Shown in pieces: positions 8,713 through 17,798 of a stretch of DNA of 64,000 bases. Numbering within the stretch: position 1 is the first letter of the stretch; each line of letters opens with the position of its first letter. A program made the translations under genes and the position numbers. The stretch is from assembly GCF_014651375.1 (NCBI RefSeq), contig NZ_BMWT01000005.1:310001-374000 (forward strand). Direction: 5' to 3'. The notes below the pieces were generated by a model. That model ran no database searches. It had not been told where the DNA came from and saw only the letters and a program-made list of their open reading frames with translations. This DNA comes from Tateyamaria omphalii. GTDB lineage: Bacteria; Pseudomonadota; Alphaproteobacteria; Rhodobacterales; Rhodobacteraceae.

Positions 8713-9464
8713 GCGCGGCGTTGGAACTGGACGGGCTTAAAAAGTCTTTTGGTCAAACCGAGATCATTCGCGGTGTCGATCTGAGCATCGGCAAAGGAGA
8801 GAGGCACGCCATCATCGGACCCAATGGTGCCGGAAAATCCACGCTCTTTAATCTGATCACGGGGCGCTTCCCACAAACCGCGGGCGCGATCCGGCTCCAT
8901 GGTCAGGATTTGGCGGGGAAGGCCCCGTACGAGATCAACCGCATGGGTCTTTCACGGAGCTTTCAGATCACCAATATTTTCCCGAAAATGACGGTGTTTG
9001 AAAACGTGCGTTGTTCTCTGCTCTGGTCTATGGGCTACCGGTACAACTTTTGGTCTGTGGTCAGTCGCAGTCGCGCGCTGACTGAGGGCGCCGACAGCAT
9101 TCTGGAACAGATCAACCTGACGGCCCGCCGTGATTTGCCCGCCGGTGTGCTCAGCTATGCCGAGCAACGCGCTCTGGAGATCGGGATAACGATCGCTGGC
9201 GGCGCGGATGTGATTATGTTGGACGAACCAACTGCCGGTATGAGCCATTCGGAAACTGACTACATCGTTGATCTCATCCGGACGGTGACAACAGGAAAGA
9301 CACTGGTCATGGTTGAGCATGACATGGGCGTGGTCTTCGGTCTTGCGGACCAGATATCTGTGTTGGTGTATGGTGAAATCATCGCAACGGGCACGCCAGA
9401 GGATGTACGTGCAAACCCCAAAGTTCAGGAAGCATACCTGGGCGAAGCATTGGAGACGCACTGA
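8709..9464 (+). CDS. livG: Branched-chain-type ABC transporter ATPase (LivG family)
   Basis: A 251-aa ABC ATPase with Walker A GPNGAGKST, signature-like LSYAEQRALEIG in place of LSGGQ (usual for LivG), Walker B VIMLDEPTAGM, and the switch His in VEHDMGVVF. It energises the two upstream permeases together with LivF. Its ATG overlaps the livM stop and its TGA overlaps the livF start (TGATG). Confidence 0.94.
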   Translation: MSAALELDGLKKSFGQTEIIRGVDLSIGKGERHAIIGPNGAGKSTLFNLITGRFPQTAGAIRLHGQDLAGKAPYEINRMGLSRSFQITNIFPKMTVFENVRCSLLWSMGYRYNFWSVVSRSRALTEGADSILEQINLTARRDLPAGVLSYAEQRALEIGITIAGGADVIMLDEPTAGMSHSETDYIVDLIRTVTTGKTLVMVEHDMGVVFGLADQISVLVYGEIIATGTPEDVRANPKVQEAYLGEALETH

Positions 9465-10165
9465 TGCTCGATGTTACAGACCTGCACGCGTATTATGGAA
9501 AATCCCACATTCTACAGGGTGTTAACATCCAGATTGCCGAGGGTGAAATCGTCGCTCTCTTGGGCCGAAATGGGGTCGGGCGGTCGACGACCTGCAAGGC
9601 CGTGATGGGCGAAGTTGAGCCGCATGGTTCGGTCAAGTTTCGCGGGCAGGAGATTGCGGGCAAGAAGGCCTACGAAGTTGCCAATCTCGGGATTGGATAC
9701 GTGCCTGAAAACAGGGACATCTTCCCAGGGCTGACAACGCGCCAAAACCTTATTCTTGGTCTCAAACCTGGCCAGAAGGACGGGCAGGGGCGTTGGTCGA
9801 TGCAGGATATGTTCGATATGTTCGAAAACCTTGCCCGCCGGGCCGATGTCGAAGCATCGGTGTTGTCGGGTGGAGAGCAGCAAATGCTGACCATGTGCAG
9901 GACGCTTATGGGCGATCCGGACCTGGTGATGATCGATGAACCGACAGAGGGGTTGTCTCCTCAAATGGTGCAGCGCGTCGCACAATTACTTCAGGAAATT
10001 GCCAACCGGGGCATTGCGACGCTGCTGGTTGAGCAAAAACTCTCAATCGCTTTGGACATTGCGCACCGGGTCTATGTCATGGGCCACGGGCAGGTGGTGT
10101 TCGAAGGGACGCCCGCTGAACTGAAAGCCCGTGATGACATTCGCAAGGAGTGGTTGGAAGTTTGA
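9464..10165 (+). CDS. livF: Branched-chain-type ABC transporter ATPase (LivF family)
   Basis: A 233-aa ABC ATPase and last gene of the importer operon. The signature LSGGEQQML, Walker B LVMIDEPTEGL and switch region VEQKLSIAL are normal. Walker A reads GRNGVGRST: the invariant lysine is Arg40. The P-loop lysine contacts the ATP phosphates, so this half-site may hydrolyse poorly and leave LivG as the main motor. The substitution also occurs in some other LivF-like ATPases to my recollection, so it need not mean loss of function. Confidence 0.92.
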   Translation: MLDVTDLHAYYGKSHILQGVNIQIAEGEIVALLGRNGVGRSTTCKAVMGEVEPHGSVKFRGQEIAGKKAYEVANLGIGYVPENRDIFPGLTTRQNLILGLKPGQKDGQGRWSMQDMFDMFENLARRADVEASVLSGGEQQMLTMCRTLMGDPDLVMIDEPTEGLSPQMVQRVAQLLQEIANRGIATLLVEQKLSIALDIAHRVYVMGHGQVVFEGTPAELKARDDIRKEWLEV

Positions 10166-10238
10166 TGTGCTTCCGCTTGCAATGACGACTGTGCCCGGTC
10201 CCGCGTCCCGTAAATGATCTTGCCCAATGTACGATGGA

Positions 10239-10850
10239 TCAAAGGGCGGCTGCCTTTTTGTAGGCAGGACGTGTCATCAACCGATCCACATATTCAATCA
10301 GCCGTGGCATGTGTGACATGTCGATCCCAATTCCCTTTGCCGATATTGCCGCCGACCCCGTCATGATGTCCGCAGCAGAAAAGTCACCCGCCAGGTAATT
10401 GCGCCCGTCGAGTGCGCTGTCCACTGGCGCCAGCATCTGTCCCAATAGTTTTTTAGCGCGTTTGGCATGTGTCTCGGACTGTCGTTCGGGTGGCAGAAAA
10501 AATGTCTCGACCATATAGCTGTTCACTTGCGGCATCAGCATCCCTTCGGAGTAGTGCAACCATTGAAGGTAAGCGGGGTATTCGCGGTTGGTCGGAGCAG
10601 GGCGAAACCGGTCACCGTCATGCCGCGTGATCAAGTATTCGAGGATCGCGCCACTTTCCATGATCTGCACATCGCCATCCACCAGCACAGGCACGCGACC
10701 CATGGGATGAATATCAGCGCGGTATTCGGGGCTGCGCATGGCCGGGTCACCAAGGGCATAGGACACAAGTTCGTAGTCGAGATCCATCTCTTCCAGCAAC
10801 CATGCCACGCGTATGGCCCGGCTGCGTGGTGCGAAGTAAAGCTTGAGCAT
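10239..10850 (-). CDS. Glutathione S-transferase family protein
   Basis: A 203-aa GST: thioredoxin-like N-terminal domain (LKLYFAPRSRAIRVAWLLEE, then MGRVPVLVDGDVQIMESGAI with the cis-proline VP and the glutathione-contacting ES) and an all-helical C-terminal domain with the N-capping box-like FSAADI near residue 157. It is cytoplasmic and would conjugate or reduce electrophiles using glutathione. It is convergent with the importer operon and divergent from the hydrolase gene at 10928. The substrate is unknown; neighbours suggest detoxification linked to the catabolic cluster. Confidence 0.88.
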   Translation of the reverse strand: MLKLYFAPRSRAIRVAWLLEEMDLDYELVSYALGDPAMRSPEYRADIHPMGRVPVLVDGDVQIMESGAILEYLITRHDGDRFRPAPTNREYPAYLQWLHYSEGMLMPQVNSYMVETFFLPPERQSETHAKRAKKLLGQMLAPVDSALDGRNYLAGDFSAADIMTGSAAISAKGIGIDMSHMPRLIEYVDRLMTRPAYKKAAAL

Positions 10851-10927
10851 CGTGATCCTCCCTTGGCTTCAGGCTATCTCCCTGTCTTTCATCTTGGCAA
10901 GGCGCGTTGACGTCGTATCGTGGGCCC

Positions 10928-12136
10928 ATGTCATTGACCTTAGATTCACATCGTCTTGCCCGAATTCAGAACTGGGCAGATCGCTACACCTCGGACCGCA
11001 AGTTTGCGGGTTTATCTGTACTGATACGTCAACATGGACACGAAGTTTTCTATGCTCAATCCGGTGTGAAGGACCTTGAGAGCGGCGCCGCCTTTGAGCG
11101 AGACACAGTGGCGCGTATCTATTCGATGACGAAACCTGTCACGTCGCTGATCCTCATGATGCTGGTTGAAGAGGGCTTGCTGCACCTGGATGCGCCATTG
11201 TCGCGGTTTCTGCCCGCGTTCTCGGACATGCATACGCTTCGGCCCGGTGCAGGTGATCTGTCACAAACAGAACCCTGCGCCACACCGATGCTACACCAGT
11301 TACTGACCCACCGATCCGGTTTTAGCTATCCGTTCAATCCGGGTCTATTGCCAAAGGCCATGGCGGAGCAGGATTTACTTTTCAAACCCGCGGCGGGCAC
11401 GTTGGCCCAACAGTGTGACGCGCTTTCTGACTTTCCACTGGCTTTTGCGCCGGGGCAGCGATGGGAGTACTCGGTTGGGATCGACGTCATCGGCAGAGTG
11501 ATCGAAACAGTTACCAGCCAATCACTTGATGACGTTTTCCGGGAAAGAGTGCTGGACCCGCTTGGAATGCGAGACACCAGCTTTTCAATCGCTGATCATG
11601 CGCTTGACCGATTTGCGAGCCTGTACACACCGCTGGCGGGGGATGCGATGGACCTGAATGCAGCGGCAGATGGGGATGCGTCCCTACGGCTTTTTGACGA
11701 CGCCATGCATTCGCCGTTTCGCAGTACGATATGTTTCAGCGGCGGTGGCGGTCTGGTCGGAACCATCGACGATTACATGGCCTTTAGCGAGTGTTTGCGA
11801 AACCGGGGCCAAGGGCTGATCTCTCCGTCGACGGCGGACTTCATGATGTCCAACCATTTGCCAGGCGATATTGCGAGCCTTGGCCCTGCCAGCTTTGCTG
11901 AGCAACCTATGGACGGTATGGGGTTCGGGATTGGAGGCGCCGTTGTGATTGATCCGGCGCGCAGCCGCGTACCGTCATCGCTTGGTGACTTCAGCTGGGG
12001 TGGGATGGCTTCGACATTCTTCTGGGTCGACCGCGTGCACGATGTAAGCGTCGTCTTCTTTACCCAGCTCAGCCCATCCTCCAGCTACCCCGCCCGAGCG
12101 GAACTCAAAGCGCTGGTGCATGCGGCACTGATGTGA
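10928..12136 (+). CDS. Serine hydrolase of the class C beta-lactamase / esterase fold
   Basis: A 402-aa protein. The ATG at 10928 is preferred to a TTG seven codons upstream. The SxxK motif is SMTK (Ser66, Lys69). The second motif appears as EYSVGID, a Y-S-x variant of the YxN of true AmpC enzymes, and a WGG element (SWGGMAS) stands where KTG would be. This pattern is typical of the esterase/transesterase branch rather than of antibiotic-hydrolysing enzymes. No signal peptide is seen, so it is probably cytoplasmic. The downstream acyl-CoA thioesterase is 13 bp away on the same strand, suggesting co-transcription. Confidence 0.85.
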   Translation: MSLTLDSHRLARIQNWADRYTSDRKFAGLSVLIRQHGHEVFYAQSGVKDLESGAAFERDTVARIYSMTKPVTSLILMMLVEEGLLHLDAPLSRFLPAFSDMHTLRPGAGDLSQTEPCATPMLHQLLTHRSGFSYPFNPGLLPKAMAEQDLLFKPAAGTLAQQCDALSDFPLAFAPGQRWEYSVGIDVIGRVIETVTSQSLDDVFRERVLDPLGMRDTSFSIADHALDRFASLYTPLAGDAMDLNAAADGDASLRLFDDAMHSPFRSTICFSGGGGLVGTIDDYMAFSECLRNRGQGLISPSTADFMMSNHLPGDIASLGPASFAEQPMDGMGFGIGGAVVIDPARSRVPSSLGDFSWGGMASTFFWVDRVHDVSVVFFTQLSPSSSYPARAELKALVHAALM

Positions 12137-12149
12137 CAGGACGATCCAC

Positions 12150-13019
12150 ATGACAGATGCACATCAGACGCTGCTCGACTTGTTGGCTGTGGAACGGCTT
12201 GAGGTCGATATGTTCCGAGGCACGGGGCAGGGCGGTGAAACCCCGACGCGCATCTTTGGTGGGCAAGTGATTGGGCAGGCCCTCGCTTCGGCATACCGGA
12301 CGGTTGAGGACCGGTTGTGCCACTCCCTGCACGCGTATTTCATTCGTCCGGGCGATCCTTCCATTCCTGTCGTCTATCAGGTGGATCGCGCGCGGGACGG
12401 CGGAAGCTTTACCACCCGCCGCGTTGTCGCGATCCAGCATGGACGACAGATTCTGAACATGTCGGCGTCCTTTCACGCCGATGAGGACGGGTGGTCACAT
12501 CAACATCCGATGCCAGATGTTGAAGGACCGGAAAACCTGTCTGATCGCGTGACACTTCGCAAAGCTGTCGTGGATCGTATTCCCGAAAAGTTTCACGAGG
12601 AGTTCTTGCGTCCGCGTCCGATCGATATCAGGGAAGTGGCACCGCGCGACTTCTTTACACCGGACCCGATGGATGACCGCAGCCATCTTTGGTTCCGCAT
12701 GGCGGCGGCGCGTGGGATCAGCCCGCAATTGCAGCATTGTCTTTTGGCCTACGCATCCGACCTGAATTTGTTGGGAACGGCGTTGCGTCCGCACGGACAA
12801 ACCTGGTTCACGGGCCGCGTCATGGCGGCCAGTCTTGATCACGCCATGTGGTTTCATGCGCCCGCAGAATTCTGTGATTGGCATCTGTACACGATGGACA
12901 GCCCTTGGTCGGGCAAGGGCAGGGGTTTTAACCGAGGTATGATTTACGACAAGGATGGCACTCTTGTCGCGTCTGTTGCACAAGAAGGGCTTATTCGTCC
13001 GATCACACCCAAGAGCTAG
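12150..13019 (+). CDS. tesB: Acyl-CoA thioesterase II (TesB family)
   Basis: A 289-aa double-hotdog thioesterase that hydrolyses acyl-CoA to free acid and CoA. Seen features are FRGTGQGGETPTRIFGGQVIGQAL near the N-terminus (first hotdog), RDGGSFTTRRV and ILNMSASFH, then SDLNLLGTALRPHG and MAASLDHAMWFHAP in the second hotdog with the catalytic Asp. Family length is about 285. The 3' end overlaps the convergent SDR gene by 17 bp. Confidence 0.92.
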   Translation: MTDAHQTLLDLLAVERLEVDMFRGTGQGGETPTRIFGGQVIGQALASAYRTVEDRLCHSLHAYFIRPGDPSIPVVYQVDRARDGGSFTTRRVVAIQHGRQILNMSASFHADEDGWSHQHPMPDVEGPENLSDRVTLRKAVVDRIPEKFHEEFLRPRPIDIREVAPRDFFTPDPMDDRSHLWFRMAAARGISPQLQHCLLAYASDLNLLGTALRPHGQTWFTGRVMAASLDHAMWFHAPAEFCDWHLYTMDSPWSGKGRGFNRGMIYDKDGTLVASVAQEGLIRPITPKS

Positions 13020-13779
13020 TGCTGTACGTGCGGTTCAGTTTCTGCATTCCGGCAATCCAACGATCATAGTCTGCCGCTTTGAGCTGCATGTACTTCAGGA
13101 CATTTGCGTGTGGAAGAACGAGAAATGTCTCATTCTGGATCGCAGTGATGCAAGCCCGGGCCGCATCCTCGGGTTCGAGCATACCATCAATGGCCGCGAC
13201 GTGGTCTTCGTGACCTTCGGTCATGGCTGTGCGAACGGCTTGTGGGCACAGGACTGAGACCTTGATGCCGGCATCACCATGCGTGATGGCCAACCATTCT
13301 GCCAGCCCTACGGCGGCATGTTTCGTAACACCGTAGGGCGCCGATCCGATCTGGTTCAAAAGACCTGCCGCAGACGCGGTGTTCAGCAAGTAACCACTGC
13401 CGCGGTCCGCCATGCGTGGCACGACGTGCCTCGCGGCCCAGACATGCGCCATCACATTGATATCCCACAGCCTTTGCCATTCGGCGTCCAGCGCATCCGC
13501 ACCGCCTTCGACCAGCACCCCGGCGTTGGAGCAGAAAATGTCAATCGGGCCGATTGAGGCTTCGGTCGTGTCAATCAGTGTCTTGATCTGGTTTTCGTCG
13601 GCAACATCGACCGTCACGGCGGTGCCCCCGATCATATGCGCGGTTTCTTCAGCGCCTGCTGAATCCCTGTCGGCGCAAATGACGTGCTTGGCGTTCTGGT
13701 CGGAAAACGCCTGACACAGAGCCCGCCCGATGCCTCCTGCCGCACCGGTAACAACGACAATCCTGTCTCTGATGTCCAT
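13003..13779 (-). CDS. SDR family oxidoreductase
   Basis: A 258-aa short-chain dehydrogenase. The start at 13779 (MDIRDRIVVVTG) is chosen because the frame upstream has no SDR similarity. It shows TGAAGGIG for cofactor binding, CSNAG as a variant of NNAG, a serine in NTASAAG, and YGVTK as the active site. The aspartate after the second strand (CADRDS) suggests NAD(H) rather than NADP(H). It is convergent with tesB, overlapping its end. The substrate is unknown. Confidence 0.88.
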   Translation of the reverse strand: MDIRDRIVVVTGAAGGIGRALCQAFSDQNAKHVICADRDSAGAEETAHMIGGTAVTVDVADENQIKTLIDTTEASIGPIDIFCSNAGVLVEGGADALDAEWQRLWDINVMAHVWAARHVVPRMADRGSGYLLNTASAAGLLNQIGSAPYGVTKHAAVGLAEWLAITHGDAGIKVSVLCPQAVRTAMTEGHEDHVAAIDGMLEPEDAARACITAIQNETFLVLPHANVLKYMQLKAADYDRWIAGMQKLNRTYSTSSWV

Positions 13780-14137
13780 GAACAGCCCCAAATACAACGC
13801 ACCAAAAACGGCACCGTTCCACACTAGGTTGCATCGGTATTGTTGCCAAGCCAAGCCGCGCAGATCCAGAGGCTCTTGCTTGTGGTATTGAACCGGCCCG
13901 CCGCACCGTTGGCAGGGTACCGGGAATTGTCAATTCTAAAGACGAATGTTATGTCGATGGTTGAGGAACAATTTCACAATGGGAGGGCACAAGCTGAGCA
14001 TGCGCATCACACGCCGACTTCAGCATGGTCCCCGTTTCGCCCTGTAAACTCGTTTGCAGGGCTGACCACAGGTAATCTGAACACCGGGTCTGCCCAAAGC
14101 CGCATTGCGGCCCCTCTTTATGTGTTTCGAGATTCCT
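13780..14137. other. Intergenic region with a possible promoter for the ABC-F gene
   Basis: About 360 bp between the divergent SDR and ABC-F genes. A sigma-70-like pair TTGTCA (13927-13932) and TATGTC (13950-13955) with 17-bp spacing points toward the ABC-F gene. A GGGAGG at about 13981 is not followed by a convincing gene. Nothing else is recognised. Confidence 0.3.
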
Positions 14138-15655
14138 ATGGCGATCCTGCATGCAAATGCTCTGGCGGTAACGCTGAGCGACCCACTGTTTTCCAACCTC
14201 AACCTCACCATATCCAAAGGCAATCGTATTGGCTTGATTGCTCAAAACGGCGCTGGAAAGTCCACGCTTCTGTCCTGTCTTGCAGGGGATGTTGATCAGA
14301 CCAACGGCGAAGTCACGCGCGTTCGTGGATTGCGTGTTGGTTATGTAAGGCAACACCTGCCGACGCAGGCCCTGTCACACACTATGTACGACTGGGTGTT
14401 GGCAGCGCTTCCGCCAGATCAGGCAGATTACGAAAGCTGGCGTGTCGACGTGGTCCTGGACGATTTATCGGTCCCTTACGAACTGCAGCGCAGCCAGCTT
14501 GCAGAACTAAGCGGCGGATGGCAGCGCATCGCAATGATTGCGGCGGCCTGGGTCAATGAACCCGGTTTGTTGTTTTTGGATGAGCCTACAAATCACTTGG
14601 ATTTGCACCGCATCTCTCTTCTTGAGCATTGGTTGGCTGCGCTCCCCAATGATTTGCCAATTTTGATGACCTCGCATGACAGAGCATTTCTTGATGCCGT
14701 GACCAATTGCACGTTGTTCCTGCGTCCGGAGAAATCACGTTTCTTCGCGCTGCCTTTCTCTGCAGCTCGCGCTGCGCTTGATGAGGTGGATATGGCAGAT
14801 GCACGTCGGTTCGCCAATGATCTGAACAAGGCGCAGCAACTGCGGAAACAAGCCGCAAAGCTGAAGAATGTCGGCATAAACTCCGGGTCTGACCTGTTGT
14901 TGACCAAAACAAAACAGCTAACCGAACGGGCGAGTAAGATAGAGGCCGCCGCCAGACCGGCGCACAAGGAGAAGTACGCTGGTGACATAAAGCTGTCCAA
15001 CAGTGGGACACACGCCAAAGCACTGATAACTTTGAACGATGTGACAATCAGTACCCCCGATGATCGTTTGCTATACAAAACGGGCAAGAAATGGATTTCG
15101 CCGGGGGATCGGGTGGTTTTGCTAGGCGCCAACGGGACAGGCAAGTCCCAGATGGTGAAGTTGATCGCACGTGCTCTGAACGGTGAAGCGACGCAGATCA
15201 AATGTGCTGCATCTGCTATTCCAGCCTACTCTGATCAGCACTTGCGCCAGCTCTCGAGCACGGAAACCCCCATGAGCACTGTGACAAGTCTGTTTGACAT
15301 TGGTGATCAACGTGCGCGCGGCGTGTTGGCAGGTGCTGGCGTGCACTACCGTATGCAGGACACAAAAATAGCGGCCTTGTCCGGTGGGCAGAGGGCGCGT
15401 TTGGCCATGCTATTGCTGCGCCTCAAGAATCCAAATTTTTATTTGCTGGACGAACCGACGAACCATCTGGATATCGAGGGACAGGAAGCGCTGGAAAACG
15501 AATTGATTACGCGTGACACATCCTGTCTGTTGGTCAGCCACGACAGGCATTTTCTGCGACATGTCGGGAATCGTTTTTGGTGCATTCAGGGGCAAAAACT
15601 GGAAGAGGTTGATTGCCCGGACGAATTTCTGAACGCTGAAATGCAAGCGCCTTAG
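14138..15655 (+). CDS. ABC-F family ATPase
   Basis: A 505-aa soluble protein with two ABC ATPase domains and no membrane segment. Domain 1 has AQNGAGKST, LSGGWQRIAMI and LLFLDEPTNHLDL; domain 2 has GANGTGKSQ, LSGGQRARLAML and FYLLDEPTNHLDI. The DEPTNHLD double motif is the hallmark of ABC-F proteins. These bind the ribosomal E site and relieve stalling or provide antibiotic protection; they are not transporters. The start at 14138 (MAILHANAL) is preferred over a TTG 11 codons upstream. The linker between domains (around residues 205-300) is Lys/Ala-rich and helical as expected. The specific subfamily is not assigned. Confidence 0.9.
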   Translation: MAILHANALAVTLSDPLFSNLNLTISKGNRIGLIAQNGAGKSTLLSCLAGDVDQTNGEVTRVRGLRVGYVRQHLPTQALSHTMYDWVLAALPPDQADYESWRVDVVLDDLSVPYELQRSQLAELSGGWQRIAMIAAAWVNEPGLLFLDEPTNHLDLHRISLLEHWLAALPNDLPILMTSHDRAFLDAVTNCTLFLRPEKSRFFALPFSAARAALDEVDMADARRFANDLNKAQQLRKQAAKLKNVGINSGSDLLLTKTKQLTERASKIEAAARPAHKEKYAGDIKLSNSGTHAKALITLNDVTISTPDDRLLYKTGKKWISPGDRVVLLGANGTGKSQMVKLIARALNGEATQIKCAASAIPAYSDQHLRQLSSTETPMSTVTSLFDIGDQRARGVLAGAGVHYRMQDTKIAALSGGQRARLAMLLLRLKNPNFYLLDEPTNHLDIEGQEALENELITRDTSCLLVSHDRHFLRHVGNRFWCIQGQKLEEVDCPDEFLNAEMQAP

Positions 15656-15826
15656 ACGCCCGGTTTTGTCCTGAGATCCTGCTTGCGCGGCGCGTCATGG
15701 TCGGCATGCGGCATACCATGTCGTATGTTATCCATGATGCGCCGATAGTCAGGTCGCATTGGACAAACACGCCACAGTTAATATTCTAACTCGGAGGCCG
15801 AGAGCAGAACCGTTTTGGAGGAAACG

Positions 15827-17653
15827 ATGTCTGCAGTAGAACATATCAAAGAGATTGAAGCCGCTCTGTCAGAACGCCCCGTGCAACGCGACGACTTTGT
15901 TGTGGCGTCATGGCGCAGATGTGTTGAACAACATGGCCTTGATCCAACCAAACCTACGCCTGCGTATATTTTGCCGGAACGCGAACTGCGGCATCATCAG
16001 CAACAGGCTGAACGATTGACGTTGATCGCAAGGTCGGGCTTGGAAGACCTGTTTCGGCAGGTTGCGAGCCAGAACTATGTTCTATTGCTTACGGATGCTC
16101 AGGGTATCACTGTCGACTACTTTGGTGACGCAAATTTTGAAGACGATCTTCGCGCCTCCGGTCTATTCCTTGGGTCGGCATGGTCGGAAGCACAATCAGG
16201 AACAAATGGCATAGGCGCTTGTATCGCCACAGGTAGGGCCGTCACGGTTCATCAGAAGGATCATTTTGATCTGCACCATGTCCCCTTAAGTTGCAGCGCT
16301 GCGCCCATTTATGATCTTCGGGGCAGTTTGGCAGCTGTACTAGACGTGTCTTTGCTGCGATCCCCGCAACCAAAGGCGACGCAGGCCCTGGCGTTGCACA
16401 TGGTCAAGACGGCGGCACGGCGCATTGAACTTGCAAACTTGACGGCCGAAATGAGCACTAAGTGGGTGTTGCGTTTGTCCAGGCGGCCCGACTTCGTCGA
16501 TGTGGACCCGGACGGCGCATTGGCCGTCGATGATGCCGGGACAATCATCGGGGCCACACGACAGGCGCAACTCTTGTTGAGGGATCCGTCAAACAGCCAG
16601 GTGGTAGGGCGCTCTCTGACCTCGGTTCTCGACCTCGATCTTGACGACCTTCCTACGTTCTCAAGGATCCGTTCGACGAAAGAGCGTTGCGTGTTCCTGA
16701 AATCAGGTGATGTCGTTTACGCCCACGCAATCGCTCCGCAACCTCGGGTTCGAACGCGCAGAGATTCTAAGCCTTCAAAACTATCAGGCCCGTTTGCGGC
16801 CTTGCACTGCGGTGATTGGAACGTCGAACAGACATTGAACAAGGCGGAACGCTTGGCACAAAATGACTTGCCGATCTGGATAACCGGGGCCAGTGGCACT
16901 GGTAAGGAACGGCTCGCGCGTGCAATACACAGTAAACGCGATGAGCGCGCTCCGTTTGTCGTCGTTCAATGTGCGGACTACCCCGGAGCTGAGTTGGAAA
17001 CGATCTTGTTCGGCACCAGGGGCGATGATGATGGTTTGATTACGCATGCTCGTGATGGTGTGTTGTTTCTGGATGCAGCAAATGAAATGTCCGCGGCCGT
17101 TCAATCACGGCTGGCGCGTGCGCTGACAGATGATGGGATCCGACCAGCAAACGGTGCTAACCCAATATCCATAAAGGCCAAAATTATTTCGGCCAGCACG
17201 ATGCCCATATCGGACTGCAAGCTGCGCGACGATCTGATGTTTCGCCTTGGCGGCGCGTGTCTTGACCTGCCCAATTTGGATGATCGTGCCGATATTGATG
17301 GTCTGGTCGACAAGATCATAAGACTGGCTGGTATTGCAGCGCCAAAGACATTCAAAATCTCGGACGGTGCCCGGTCGCACCTTAGAAACCGCAGCTGGCC
17401 CGGCAACATCAGAGAACTGAAGAACACCTTGAGGGTTTCAATGGCTCTTAGCGACGATGGGTTCATTGATTTGGAACACATTCCTCAACCCGTCACCAAA
17501 GCGGCGACAGGTCATGAGGGTCATAACACTGCAGACCTTGAACGCTGTTTGGATGAATGCGGTTGGAATATATCGCGTGTGGCGCGCCTCCGCGGCGTGG
17601 ACAGAACAACAATCCACAGACAGATGAAGCGGGCCGGGATCACGCGCCCTTAA
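15827..17653 (+). CDS. AcoR-like transcriptional regulator with degenerate AAA+ domain
   Basis: A 608-aa regulator. The start at 15827 is preferred because TTGGAGGAAACG before it supplies the ribosome-binding site. The order is AcoR-type N-terminus (SWRRCVEQHGLDP), a GAF-like sensor (about 65-200, with GTNGIGACIATG), a PAS-like stretch, an AAA+ domain (about 340-540) and a FIS-type helix-turn-helix at the C-terminus (NISRVARLRGVDRTTIHRQM). Walker A is intact (GASGTGKE, near 355). The GAFTGA loop that touches sigma-54 is missing (LFGTRGDDDGLI), and Walker B reads FLDAANE where FLDEIG(D/E) is normal. It probably regulates without sigma-54 and may not hydrolyse ATP. The flavin monooxygenase gene 145 bp downstream is the likely target. 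Confidence 0.88.
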   Translation: MSAVEHIKEIEAALSERPVQRDDFVVASWRRCVEQHGLDPTKPTPAYILPERELRHHQQQAERLTLIARSGLEDLFRQVASQNYVLLLTDAQGITVDYFGDANFEDDLRASGLFLGSAWSEAQSGTNGIGACIATGRAVTVHQKDHFDLHHVPLSCSAAPIYDLRGSLAAVLDVSLLRSPQPKATQALALHMVKTAARRIELANLTAEMSTKWVLRLSRRPDFVDVDPDGALAVDDAGTIIGATRQAQLLLRDPSNSQVVGRSLTSVLDLDLDDLPTFSRIRSTKERCVFLKSGDVVYAHAIAPQPRVRTRRDSKPSKLSGPFAALHCGDWNVEQTLNKAERLAQNDLPIWITGASGTGKERLARAIHSKRDERAPFVVVQCADYPGAELETILFGTRGDDDGLITHARDGVLFLDAANEMSAAVQSRLARALTDDGIRPANGANPISIKAKIISASTMPISDCKLRDDLMFRLGGACLDLPNLDDRADIDGLVDKIIRLAGIAAPKTFKISDGARSHLRNRSWPGNIRELKNTLRVSMALSDDGFIDLEHIPQPVTKAATGHEGHNTADLERCLDECGWNISRVARLRGVDRTTIHRQMKRAGITRP

Positions 17654-17798
17654 AGCCACAAGGTGTGGCACTGGTCCGCAATGCAACACAAATCCGCAAT
17701 CACTTGCGCTGCAATGCGGCGCCCGCCACCTCTTTGGATAGGCCAGCGTCACATTGCCAGTAATGATCGCATCCAATTACGAAAGGGAGGATCAGTTT

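Noticed and set aside
10928-12136. Beta-lactamase antibiotic-resistance gene
   Set aside because: It has SxxK, but the other motifs are of the esterase branch, no signal peptide is present and the neighbours are catabolic genes.
17654-17798. Possible sigma-54 promoter (TGGCACTGGTCCGC) before the monooxygenase gene
   Set aside because: The distance between the GG and GC elements is one base short of the fixed -24/-12 spacing, and the upstream regulator lacks GAFTGA.
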